A DNA stretch of 36,135 nt from Gammaproteobacteria bacterium RIFCSPHIGHO2_12_FULL_39_24 (GCA_001802455.1 MGXZ01000008.1:1-36135), one strand, 5' to 3'; positions 25,279 through 33,818 are shown, numbered from the stretch's first letter. Numbers and translations are program-made. Notes: generated by a model from the sequence alone, not told the origin.

Positions 25279-26508
25279 TTATATGCGGCGAAACAATTCC
25301 CCACAAAGCGCGTTGTATTCATTAGGAGAAGGTGTGACATTAGATTGAAATTCAACTTTTTCTTTCGGTAATGTAAATAAAAAAGAGCCAGATCTTTTTC
25401 CGGGAACAGATCGGCCTTCTTCAAGAGCAAAAGCTGCTTCTATCCGATTAAAATTCGTGTCTTGCGCATATGTAACTGGTTCGGGCAATGGCGGCTGAAG
25501 GTGTTTTTCAATCTCCGCTAATTGTTGAAAAAGCGTTTGTTGATGTTTAAGCAAACCGATATACGACGGGAGTTTTTCATAATTTTTGTTATTTTCCATT
25601 AGTGATTTCAAACAACCACCTAACCTGCTTATCAACTTTTTCACTTGATTTTTTATATGACAAACCGCTTGCTTATTTGTATCGCTTTCTTTTTTTTGCG
25701 ATTTATTCAAATAAATTAAGCAACTTTCCAAATTATAAATTTCTAATTTTTTTTCTGTTTTTAACAGTTTTCTTGGTTTTAAAAACTCATCAATTTCTTT
25801 TTTTAAATTCACCGCGGCAGTTGCAGCCTCTGCTTGTATTCGAACAATATTCTTATTTCTTCGCTCAAAAAACCCGTCCCGCGCCGCATTCTCTTCTTTG
25901 CGCAATTCAGTTCGAGCCAACTTTTCGAGTTGCACACAAGTTTGAGGGGTTTCTGCGGGCGGGGGCGGAGGTGCTGCTGCGGCAGATGGTAAAAATAACC
26001 TACCATCAGGTGCTATCGCTACAGTATCGTTATTTCTCATGGAGGTGAGCAAGCGCTGAAAATTTGATTCTATTTCTGTAATAATGGCTAAAATTTCATT
26101 TTCTGTTAATGGAAAATCTTCTGAGGGGAGAGTAACAAAATTATCTTGATCTTCATAGGAGATTAAAGTGTTCCCCTTGGGCGCAACAGATATTTGAATC
26201 TTTTTTTCTGTAATTTTTCCTATCCTCTGCGTCACGAAAGCCACTAATTTGCCATTACCATCAAAATAAGTAACATATGAAATGCTGCATTCGCTTTTAT
26301 AGTCATATCTTGCGACAGGAAGTGTGACATTTTGACAGTTTAAGACTGCGGTCAATTTCTGCAACTCCACATAAGACAAGAAAAAATTAGCATCGCAAGC
26401 ATGAAATACAGCTCTTTTATTTTCGTCAGCTGTGGTGGGTGGTAAATAAACTATCATACCAGGCAACAACTGACGCACTGTACCTTGCTCTCTTTTTTTT
26501 GCTGGCAT
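25279..26508 (-). CDS. Unknown 409-aa protein with PmrA-type promoter
   Basis: I do not recognise this protein. Residues 1-165 are a mixed, basic-start region (MPAKKREQG, then LLPGMIVYLPP). A Pro-rich linker follows near 180 (SAAAAPPPPPAETP), then a long charged, helical, coiled-coil-like region (~195-345) and a C-terminal tail ending GELFRRI. There is no signal peptide or membrane segment. Upstream (26599-26615) lies a perfect tandem YTTAAK-N5-YTTAAK box, 10 bp from a TAGAAT -10. Modular eukaryote-like composition plus PmrA-type control make a Dot/Icm effector plausible (inference). Start ATG 26508; the preceding GGAG is about 8 bases upstream. Confidence 0.75.
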   Translation of the reverse strand: MPAKKREQGTVRQLLPGMIVYLPPTTADENKRAVFHACDANFFLSYVELQKLTAVLNCQNVTLPVARYDYKSECSISYVTYFDGNGKLVAFVTQRIGKITEKKIQISVAPKGNTLISYEDQDNFVTLPSEDFPLTENEILAIITEIESNFQRLLTSMRNNDTVAIAPDGRLFLPSAAAAPPPPPAETPQTCVQLEKLARTELRKEENAARDGFFERRNKNIVRIQAEAATAAVNLKKEIDEFLKPRKLLKTEKKLEIYNLESCLIYLNKSQKKESDTNKQAVCHIKNQVKKLISRLGGCLKSLMENNKNYEKLPSYIGLLKHQQTLFQQLAEIEKHLQPPLPEPVTYAQDTNFNRIEAAFALEEGRSVPGKRSGSFLFTLPKEKVEFQSNVTPSPNEYNALCGELFRRI

Positions 26509-26582
26509 CTTAAACTCCGCTGGTAATTTACGCAGTAAACACGTTTCTTAGAGCCTTAATTATTTGTACTGAATAAAAACAC

Positions 26583-26615
26583 ATTCTAAAGCAACTTGCT
26601 TAAAAAATTCTTAAA
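26583..26615 (-). promoter_or_regulatory. Promoter with perfect PmrA-like box (409-aa gene)
   Basis: On the minus strand: TTTAAG, 5 bp, TTTAAG (26599-26615), a 10-bp spacer, then TAGAAT (26583-26588). All 12 positions of YTTAAK-N5-YTTAAK match. The box lies 91 bp upstream of ATG 26508. Confidence 0.65.
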
Positions 26616-26700
26616 TGTGATTACTGATAGCTCATCACCGCGCCCCTTGTTTTTTTCGACTCCAAACGGCAGAATTCGATCACCTTATTTGGAGTATTGA

Positions 26701-28728
26701 ATGAAAACAACGATCACTCTTCCTGCTTTTAGCAAAATTAAAATTAACGAAGTTGAAAAAAAACTAGACGTATTATTAAAAAAAAATCTCGACACGATCG
26801 ACACCTTGTTAAATAACAATACATCTTACACGTGGGATAATCTGCTTCAACCAATCGAAAATATCAATGATGCGCTGCATCAGCTGTGGTCACCCGTCAA
26901 TCATTTGAGTTCTGTTGTGAATTCAAAAGCATTACGAGAAACCATTCAAGCGTGTTTACCCAAATTATCAGATTATCACACTCGTATTTCTCACAATGAA
27001 AAATTATTTCGTGCGATGGAATCCATTCGAAACAGCGGTACATTTTTATCATTAACGGCAGCGCAACAAAAATCAATCGAGCATGATTTACGCGATTTCA
27101 AATTAAGCGGCGTACACTTGTCACTCGCGCAAAAAAAAGAATTCGCTGCATTAACAAAATCATTATCACAACTCACCAACCAATTTGAAGAAAATGTTCT
27201 AGATGCAACGATGGCGTGGAAAAAACAAGTTACCGATGAAGCAATGATGACGGGCATTCCTGATTTAGCAAAAAATGCTGCGCGCAGCAATGCAGAAAAA
27301 GAAAATAAACCCGGTTGGATTTTTTCACTCGAAGCACCCGATTATATTGCTGTGTTGACCTACGCAGAATCACGCACCTTACGACATGAACTGTATCACG
27401 CTTATGTTACACGTGCTTCAGACAAAGGACCCAATGCAGGAGAATTTGATAATACCGATATTATGCGCAATATTATGCAAACTCGATTCTCCATTGCGAC
27501 CTTACTTGGATATCGCAATTTTGCAGAATATTCGCTCGCAACCAAAATGGTAAAAAAAACAAATGATGTGATGTCTTTTTTAAATGAGCTAGCAGAAAAA
27601 TCATTTCTCAAAGCACAAATTGAATTTAAAACGCTAGAACAATTTGCGCAAAAAGAATTAGGAATAGATAAATTAGAAGCGTGGGATATCGCTTTTGTAT
27701 CTGAAAAATTACGCCAACAAGCGTATGCGATTTCACCTGAAGATTTACGCCCTTATTTTCCTGAACAACCTGTTTTGGACGGTTTGTTTACTATCATGAA
27801 TCGCTTGTATGGAATTACGCTAGAAAAAGTGGTTGATGCTGATGTTTGGCATTCGGATGTGAAATGTTTTCGCGTGTTTGATCAAAATAAAAAGCTGCAA
27901 GCGCATTTATTTTTTGATCTATATGCGCGGCCTAACAAACGCGGTGGCGCATGGATGGATGAATGTGCGTTACGTCGACAATTGGATGATGGCAGTATTC
28001 AACTTCCTGCAGCTTATGTAACTTGTAATTTTAATGCGCCTGTTGGACATGATCCGGCGCTATTTAATCATGACGAAGTGGAAACCTTGTTTCATGAATG
28101 CGGACATGCGCTGCAACATATTTTGACTGACATCACTGTTGCGAATGTTTCGGGTATTCATGGTATACCGTGGGATGCAGTCGAAGTAGCCAGTCAATTT
28201 TTTGAAAATTGGGCATGGGAAAAAAATTCAGTTTGTTATATTGCAAAACACTACAAAACACAAACAGCATTACCCGATTTTTTATTTGAACGCATGCAGC
28301 GCGCGAAAAATTTTCAATCGGCGATGCAAATGGTGCGTCAATTGGAATTTGCACTATTTGATTTTCGGTTGCACATGGAATACAAACAGGATGATCCCAA
28401 TTGCATCCAAACTATTTTAAACTCGGTGCGTGATAATATCGCTGTTTTTCCCTCGCCTGCATTTAATCGTTTCCAGCATTGTTTTGCACATATTTTTGGC
28501 GGTAGTTATGCAGCGGGATATTACAGTTACAAATGGGCAGAAGTCATGGCGTGCGATGCATTTTCTTTATTTGAAGAAAAAGGTATTTTTGATCATGCAA
28601 CTAGCGAAAAATTTAAAAAAACTTTTTTGGAAAGTGGCGGCGCTGCTGAGCCGATGGATTTATTCATTGCATTTCGCGGACGAAAACCACAAGTGGATGC
28701 GTTGTTGAAACAGAGTGGGATTGTGTGA
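26701..28728 (+). CDS. prlC: Oligopeptidase A (M3 family)
   Basis: Cytoplasmic zinc metallopeptidase that degrades short peptides, including cleaved signal peptides. The 675-aa length is close to E. coli PrlC. The zinc site HECGH lies in VETLFHECGHALQH (~461-474), with the downstream Glu in the VEVASQFFENW segment. The C-terminal FAHIFGGSYAAGYYSYKWAEVMACDAF is a hallmark of M3 peptidases. TTGGAG precedes ATG 26701. The stop is followed directly by AGTGGG hexamers. Confidence 0.96.
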   Translation: MKTTITLPAFSKIKINEVEKKLDVLLKKNLDTIDTLLNNNTSYTWDNLLQPIENINDALHQLWSPVNHLSSVVNSKALRETIQACLPKLSDYHTRISHNEKLFRAMESIRNSGTFLSLTAAQQKSIEHDLRDFKLSGVHLSLAQKKEFAALTKSLSQLTNQFEENVLDATMAWKKQVTDEAMMTGIPDLAKNAARSNAEKENKPGWIFSLEAPDYIAVLTYAESRTLRHELYHAYVTRASDKGPNAGEFDNTDIMRNIMQTRFSIATLLGYRNFAEYSLATKMVKKTNDVMSFLNELAEKSFLKAQIEFKTLEQFAQKELGIDKLEAWDIAFVSEKLRQQAYAISPEDLRPYFPEQPVLDGLFTIMNRLYGITLEKVVDADVWHSDVKCFRVFDQNKKLQAHLFFDLYARPNKRGGAWMDECALRRQLDDGSIQLPAAYVTCNFNAPVGHDPALFNHDEVETLFHECGHALQHILTDITVANVSGIHGIPWDAVEVASQFFENWAWEKNSVCYIAKHYKTQTALPDFLFERMQRAKNFQSAMQMVRQLEFALFDFRLHMEYKQDDPNCIQTILNSVRDNIAVFPSPAFNRFQHCFAHIFGGSYAAGYYSYKWAEVMACDAFSLFEEKGIFDHATSEKFKKTFLESGGAAEPMDLFIAFRGRKPQVDALLKQSGIV

Positions 28729-28904
28729 GTGTGAGGGAGTGGGAGTGGGAAAATGCGAATACTTCCGATGTAGTGAATGAGTATTGTTACTGTGTGTTCG
28801 AGAGAAGTGTGATTTTCAGGGATGAAAATGACAAGCCTACACGGATGTATTTACGGCATCTTCTCGAGAACATACCGTGACAATGCAAACGAATGAAGGC
28901 AGGA
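28729..28904. other. Intergenic stretch after prlC
   Basis: No gene is seen. It begins with AGTGGG-type hexamers (28731-28750). A segment around 28795-28882 contains near-inverted TGTTCGAGAGAAG and CTTCTCGAGAACA motifs and looks like part of an interspersed repeat, but no second copy is in the window. Confidence 0.4.
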
Positions 28905-28911
28905 TATAATC
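28905..28911. repeat. Target-site duplication, left side of copy C
   Basis: TATAATC, repeated exactly at 29426-29432. Confidence 0.85.
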
Positions 28912-29425
28912 ACGCCATTCAACTTTCTAACAATTATACCGCTACCGTAAGACGCAATTAAAATAGCTGAAAGCGTCTGTTACTGTCCGCTGACACGAAA
29001 ATGGTTTAACGCTCGTTTTTTGATTTTTCGTCGGCACGGCAAATTCGGCATCCTGCCTCATCTTGCCTAAAATTAACCTCCTATTAATTTTACCTCGAAA
29101 AAATACAAAAAACTCACTACCATTTTCTACTCATCATCGGACACCAACAAGACGCTTTCTTTCGCTATTTTAATTAATCTGCAAATTGAATTAAGCGCTG
29201 ACTTGAAGAAGCGAGTGATGATATGACTGCTTTGATAAACTTTCAAGCGAGCGGGAAATTGGGCGTATCTGTTTTTGTGTCATGTTCACGAAAAACAGAT
29301 ACGCCCAAGTCACCCACAAGCATTCAGATTTTTAAAGCAGTCATATCCTCTACGAGCGGATGTAAAGAAATCAGCGCTTAATTCAATCAAGCTATTTTCG
29401 TGTATTTTAAAAGTTGAAATGGCGT
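28912..29425. mobile_element. MITE-like element, copy C (514 bp)
   Basis: Second copy of the element at 24767-25265, in the same orientation, between prlC and rpiA. The ends are ACGCCATT and AATGGCGT, flanked by the 7-bp direct repeat TATAATC. Module 1 is followed by about 20 bp absent from copy B, then module 2 (29188-29384), bounded by a perfect 14-bp inverted repeat (GAATTAAGCGCTGA and its complement). The central hairpin arms (29259-29276 and 29291-29308) pair perfectly and differ from copy B only by compensating changes. There is no protein-coding potential. Confidence 0.9.
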
Positions 29426-29432
29426 TATAATC
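29426..29432. repeat. Target-site duplication, right side of copy C
   Basis: TATAATC, matching 28905-28911. It also reads as a consensus -10 hexamer (TATAAT) facing rpiA. Confidence 0.85.
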
Positions 29433-29516
29433 GTTCGCATTTTTACAGAGCTCCTTTTGACATCCCATCCGAAATTCTTTATGCTCAAAAACTTGTTCAC
29501 AAAAAATTATTTTTCA

Positions 29517-30173
29517 ATGAAACAAGACGAATTAAAAAAACAAGTTGCCAATGCCGCACTAAAATTAATTGCTTCAGACATAATAGTCGGTGTTGGCTCT
29601 GGCTCTACCGTTCATTATTTTATTGATGCGCTGGCTAGCATTAAAAATAAAATCAAAGGCACTGTTGCCAGTTCTATTGAAACTGAAAACAGATTAAAAG
29701 CGCATGGTATTCCCGTTTATGATTTAAATGCAGTTGATAGTGTTCCCATTTATGTTGATGGCGCAGATGAATTTAATGAATTTAAATATTTAATCAAAGG
29801 CGGTGGTGGCGCACTCACGCGCGAAAAAATTATCGCCACAGCAGCAAAACAATTTATTTGTATTGTTGATCAATCCAAAGCAGTAAAAGTACTGGGAAAA
29901 TTTCCTGTGCCAGTTGAAGTCATTTCCATGGCGCGCGGACTGGTTGCTAGAACGATTCTTAAAATGGGTGGATTACCTGAATATCGCGCAGGATTTATCA
30001 CAGACAATGGCAATATCATTCTGGATGTGTACAATTTAAATCTGGAAAAACCCATTCAAGCGGAAGAGATGCTCAACAACATTACCGGCGTTGTGTGCAA
30101 CGGCATTTTTGCAAAACGCCCCGCCGATAAAATTTTGGTCGCAGACCACAATGGAATTCGCGAAATGAGCTAA
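29517..30173 (+). CDS. rpiA: Ribose-5-phosphate isomerase A
   Basis: Interconverts ribose 5-phosphate and ribulose 5-phosphate, linking the pentose pathway to PRPP synthesis (prs). I choose ATG 29517 ([15 protein letters not shown], 218 aa), which matches the E. coli start; in-frame starts at 29481 and 29457 (TTG) extend it but are not conserved. No start has a strong ribosome site. Motifs are [30 protein letters not shown], and the closing [19 protein letters not shown]-like element lies immediately upstream. It is tail-to-tail with csrA, 3 bp apart. Confidence 0.95.
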   Translation: MKQDELKKQVANAALKLIASDIIVGVGSGSTVHYFIDALASIKNKIKGTVASSIETENRLKAHGIPVYDLNAVDSVPIYVDGADEFNEFKYLIKGGGGALTREKIIATAAKQFICIVDQSKAVKVLGKFPVPVEVISMARGLVARTILKMGGLPEYRAGFITDNGNIILDVYNLNLEKPIQAEEMLNNITGVVCNGIFAKRPADKILVADHNGIREMS

Positions 30174-30176
30174 AAA

Positions 30177-30371
30177 TTAAGCTGCTGCTTCGCCTGCCCC
30201 TTCACTTTCTGATTTAATGCGATTAAATACTTCTTCACGATGAATGGCGATATCTTTTGGCGCTTCAATTCCGATACGCACCTGATTGCCTTTGACTTCT
30301 AACACCTGAATTTTGATGATGCCGTCTTGAATGAACAAACGTTCACCAACTGATCTTGTTAATACCAACAT
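30177..30371 (-). CDS. csrA: Carbon storage regulator CsrA
   Basis: Small RNA-binding dimer that represses or stabilises mRNAs at GGA sites; in Legionella and Coxiella relatives it controls the switch between replicative and transmissive phases. The 64-aa protein matches CsrA throughout: [30 protein letters not shown], and HREEVFNRI with the RNA-contact Arg. AGGAGA precedes ATG 30371. About 110 nt of leader contains two adjacent hairpins and several GGA motifs. A PmrA-like box (30505-30521) lies upstream of a weak -10. Confidence 0.97.
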   Translation of the reverse strand: MLVLTRSVGERLFIQDGIIKIQVLEVKGNQVRIGIEAPKDIAIHREEVFNRIKSESEGAGEAAA

Positions 30372-30423
30372 ATTTTTCTCCTAGATTTCATTCAATTCCG
30401 ACGTGACTAGCACACCGTTTCCT

Positions 30424-30454
30424 CCGCTGAAAGCGGCAGTTATTCTGCCACAGG
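30424..30454 (-). promoter_or_regulatory. Twin hairpins in the csrA leader
   Basis: On the transcript side, GGCA/TGCC (7-nt loop) is followed at once by CCGCT/AGCGG (3-nt loop), and then by a GGAGGAAACGG stretch. GGA motifs beside stems, together with the GGA in the ribosome site, suggest CsrA autoregulation (inference). Confidence 0.4.
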
Positions 30455-30488
30455 ATTTTCAACGACGCAAAAGAATTGCAACGCAGAT

Positions 30489-30521
30489 ACCATATCAAAT
30501 GGAGATTAAGGTTTTCTTAAT
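30489..30521 (-). promoter_or_regulatory. csrA promoter with PmrA-like box
   Basis: On the minus strand: ATTAAG, 5 bp, CTTAAT (30505-30521), a 10-bp spacer, then TATGGT (30489-30494). 11 of 12 positions fit YTTAAK-N5-YTTAAK. The -10 is weak (4 of 6), as expected of an activator-dependent promoter. Confidence 0.55.
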
Positions 30522-30540
30522 CGAGGAAAGAAAGCGTGCG

Positions 30541-33500
30541 CTAAAACTGTACCAATGTTTTCCCAATGCTATTTTTCTGTTCGCGAGACGGCAATGGATC
30601 TAATTCCACCAGGCGTGAGACATCTGTATGCCATTTGGATTCAATGTCAATTATTTTTTCCTGCGTGCTCTTGAGTAATCTATCAAACGTTTTATTTTCA
30701 TTAATCGACACCATTTCATTTTGTATTATTTCTAGCAAATTAATTATTATAGAGAGTTGTTTCATGATTTGTGTTGCATCAGTACACTTTCCAAATTGAT
30801 TAAATTCATTTTGGATGTCAATTGCGCGCAAATATTTAAAATGATTTACATTGATCACACTGCCATTATTCAACGTTATTTTTTTCTCTTCTCTTCCTGT
30901 TAATGAATAAGTAGTCGCTTTCTCAACTTGATTGACAATTTCGTTTCCTGCTAACCATTTATTATTAACTCGTGCCGCTGAAAATGGTGTATATGAAAAT
31001 AACTCCATCAAAATATTTTCTAACGACGAGTACAATGGCTCAGTCTGATAAATATCTTGTACCAGATCATGCATTTTACACAGCCTATTTAACTCTGCAC
31101 CGGGTATGGCATTTTGCGCAATTTCCCATAATTTTCCAAAAAAAGCGCGTTGAGCATCACTGCATAGTGAGTTCTGCGCTGCTGTTTCAAGATTTTCAAC
31201 ACTATCTTTCGGTAATTTACCCAGCCATCTTAAATGAGGATTCGTTGAAAGGCGCTGCAAAAGCGCTATATCAGCATCCAAAAACCGTCTCTGCTCCACA
31301 ACACTCCGCATCATGTGAGACAATGCGTTTGTCAAAGCAACACTGTCTGGAATAGCATCATTTAATACAAGCAGTTTTGAAGTGGAGTTCAAATCAGTAA
31401 TAAATTTATTTTTTGCTAATGTCGATTGCGCAAAAGAAAGTAGCATTGCATTGTTTGCTTTCTTTATCGCTTCAGCCATCAAGTGCAGTAGTACTGCTTC
31501 AAATTTTGCAGCATTCCATTGCATATCCGGCCAAACTGCCTGACATGCTTTCAAATAATTATTCGCGACAGTAAAATCACCGCGTTTAATTAATTCGACA
31601 ATATAAAGTTCTTTTTCAATTTGAAGATCTTCTTTTTTGGCGGGACAAGACAATCCATCGTATGATTTTAATGGTATGTGCGCCCATCCGTTCTGACAAA
31701 ATAAACGATGCGCTTCTTTGTCTTCTTCCTTTTTGGGCATTGACATAAATCGCAACCCTGTATTTCCATTGGGATCATGTCGATGATTGCTAAGAACACT
31801 CAAAATTTTTGCATCATGGATTGCTTCAAGTTCAATAAATATGGCTTCCAACGTATCCATATCCAAAAAATGGGTTTGCTTTCCAGTAGTGTCATCACGC
31901 TTTCTTCTACCCGACACCACATAATCAAAATACGCTGGTACGAATTTTTCACGTACTATTTTTTCATAATCGCCAAAATTCGACGAATTAATTTCCGACA
32001 GAAACTGTAATGCAAAAATAATGTCGTCTTTTCTTTTTGTGCGATCTATTTTCGACCCATTTTTATCTTTATTGATACCATAAAACGAATCAAAGCGAGA
32101 ATAGTTTTTGAGTAACTGCACTTGTTGTTGAGCAAAATGGTTGGCAGTATCTTGATCGAGCTGCATTAATAATTGATACGCAGCAACAACTTGATCTTTA
32201 TCTTTTGATGATAATTGTTTTTTTGCAGCCAATATTAATTCTTGGTAATTCACTTCCAATGGTTCTGTTGTCGGTGTCACACTTTGCGATAAACCATCAA
32301 CCGATTTTTCAGACGGTAAACTGCTCAGTGATTTTGTTGCTGCAAGTGCGAGTGTCTCTGTGTGCTCACGCTCTGATTGTTTAGTCGACGTAGCACGCTG
32401 CTCTTTTTGCTCTTTCTGTGTTTCCTGCATAACCGCACGAAACGCATCATACGTTCTGCGACTTCTCGCTGAACTCAAAAAGCGAGTTTTCTGATGTTGG
32501 CTATGTTGCAGCGCGGCAATTAACTGCTGGCCTTTATTGTCTGGATATTTTGATTGTAAAGTGAGAAAAAAATCATCTTTGAAAAATTTTTTTTCTCTTG
32601 TGCCGCGTAACTCATAATATTTTTTTTCCAGCTTGTCTAGCAATGTCGATACTGCAAAATTGATAGCAGTGCCATCTTCGTTAACAAAAGTAATAATTGC
32701 ATCATCTTTAAATTGACTCTCACGAAAATCACATTGTTCAAAATTCGTTTTTGCAGTGAAAATCAATTTTGAAATAGCTGCGCCCGAAAAATTGTTTTTC
32801 ACTAAAATACTATTACAAACATTCAGTTCTTTTATGTTTGTTTTTTGCATCAACATGTTTCTAATGGTGCGTTGTGATTTCGGTGCAGATGCTTCAGATG
32901 ACAAATCAACAACGCAATCAAAAGTAAATCCCGTCCACTCTTTTTTATGTTGTTTTTTAAAGAGATTATTAAATGTATCAGGATTGGTAATTTTAGTTGA
33001 TGTTGTTTTCTTTTTTGCTGCAGAATGTTGTTCAAGTGATTGACGAGCTTCCAATAAAATTTTTTTCAATTGTTCTGCGTCAGTGATTTTTTCAACACGG
33101 CTAACTTGTTTCATGATAAATTCAGGCAATAAAATACCGTCTTTAAATTGGCACTGGCTAAATTGAACAGCTGAAAAACTATTAATAAACTGTAGTTGCT
33201 TTTCAATATCGTCACCGATATTCATATTCACACGAGATAAATCAAAACAATCGGTAATAACAAGGCTGTTCACCACTAAAGCAGTCCGTTTGATTTTAAA
33301 ATCTGAATCGAATAATAAATTAAATAATATAGCGGAATTGATGTGCGGGGGATTTTTTTTTACAAATCCCAGATGCGCACTGCTAAGATAACGTTGTTCA
33401 AAACTAACATTGTTTTTGCCGGCAACTAAATCAAGTAATTCATTTCTATCTGCATCAGGTTTGCCGTGATAAGAATTGGTGGAAATAAATAATCGTTCAC

Positions 33501-33711
33501 CATAAAAAGGAACATCCAACGTAACACCCGGTGGCAAATCTGCAACATGGCAATTTTCAAGCGTTGCGTCTTGAAGTGATGGTAAACGCACAGGGGTATT
33601 TATTTGCGCAGCAATTTTGAATGTAACGTTTTTAAATTGTCGAGCGCCTTGTTTATATAATACTTCTGCGTCTAAAAAAGTTATCTCGCTACCCACTTCA
33701 TTTGTTCTCAT
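30541..33711 (-). CDS. Unknown 1056-aa protein, candidate effector
   Basis: I do not recognise this protein as a whole. I choose ATG 33711, which has a near-perfect GGAGGTGAT site; the frame extends to 33771 without support. The N-terminal third has degenerate pentapeptide-like stretches (LQDATLENCHVADL; FSQCQFKDG; NFSGAAISKL ... TNFEQCDFRESQF). A charged Gln/Glu/Lys- and Ser-rich region (~410-500) follows, then a long helical C-terminal half. There is no signal peptide or membrane helix; the tail ends GKTLVQF. A PmrA-like box (33777-33793) sits 11 bp from a -10. Size, composition and control suggest a Dot/Icm effector (inference). Confidence 0.78.
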   Translation of the reverse strand: MRTNEVGSEITFLDAEVLYKQGARQFKNVTFKIAAQINTPVRLPSLQDATLENCHVADLPPGVTLDVPFYGERLFISTNSYHGKPDADRNELLDLVAGKNNVSFEQRYLSSAHLGFVKKNPPHINSAILFNLLFDSDFKIKRTALVVNSLVITDCFDLSRVNMNIGDDIEKQLQFINSFSAVQFSQCQFKDGILLPEFIMKQVSRVEKITDAEQLKKILLEARQSLEQHSAAKKKTTSTKITNPDTFNNLFKKQHKKEWTGFTFDCVVDLSSEASAPKSQRTIRNMLMQKTNIKELNVCNSILVKNNFSGAAISKLIFTAKTNFEQCDFRESQFKDDAIITFVNEDGTAINFAVSTLLDKLEKKYYELRGTREKKFFKDDFFLTLQSKYPDNKGQQLIAALQHSQHQKTRFLSSARSRRTYDAFRAVMQETQKEQKEQRATSTKQSEREHTETLALAATKSLSSLPSEKSVDGLSQSVTPTTEPLEVNYQELILAAKKQLSSKDKDQVVAAYQLLMQLDQDTANHFAQQQVQLLKNYSRFDSFYGINKDKNGSKIDRTKRKDDIIFALQFLSEINSSNFGDYEKIVREKFVPAYFDYVVSGRRKRDDTTGKQTHFLDMDTLEAIFIELEAIHDAKILSVLSNHRHDPNGNTGLRFMSMPKKEEDKEAHRLFCQNGWAHIPLKSYDGLSCPAKKEDLQIEKELYIVELIKRGDFTVANNYLKACQAVWPDMQWNAAKFEAVLLHLMAEAIKKANNAMLLSFAQSTLAKNKFITDLNSTSKLLVLNDAIPDSVALTNALSHMMRSVVEQRRFLDADIALLQRLSTNPHLRWLGKLPKDSVENLETAAQNSLCSDAQRAFFGKLWEIAQNAIPGAELNRLCKMHDLVQDIYQTEPLYSSLENILMELFSYTPFSAARVNNKWLAGNEIVNQVEKATTYSLTGREEKKITLNNGSVINVNHFKYLRAIDIQNEFNQFGKCTDATQIMKQLSIIINLLEIIQNEMVSINENKTFDRLLKSTQEKIIDIESKWHTDVSRLVELDPLPSREQKNSIGKTLVQF

Positions 33712-33759
33712 ATCACCTCCGCAAAAAATAATTAAAGATTTTTTTCGGACTACTTTTTG

Positions 33760-33793
33760 ATAGTAGCACAAGAAAGTTTAAGATAAGCTTAAA
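33760..33793 (-). promoter_or_regulatory. Promoter with PmrA-like box (1056-aa gene)
   Basis: On the minus strand: TTTAAG, 5 bp, CTTAAA (33777-33793), an 11-bp spacer, then TACTAT (33760-33765). 11 of 12 positions fit YTTAAK-N5-YTTAAK. The box lies 66 bp upstream of ATG 33711. Confidence 0.62.
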
Positions 33794-33818
33794 TCAGGGT
33801 GTCGATTGCGAAGTTTTT

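Noticed and set aside
25091-25348. 85-codon plus-strand open frame
   Set aside because: It spans the hairpin of MITE copy B and the antisense of the 409-aa gene end; no ribosome site and no family resemblance.
28877-28910. Promoter using TATAAT at 28905 with GTGACA at 28877
   Set aside because: A 22-bp spacer is too long for a sigma-70 promoter.
24767-29425. CRISPR array
   Set aside because: The repeats are two distant ~0.5-kb palindromic copies with target duplications, not short regularly spaced direct repeats.
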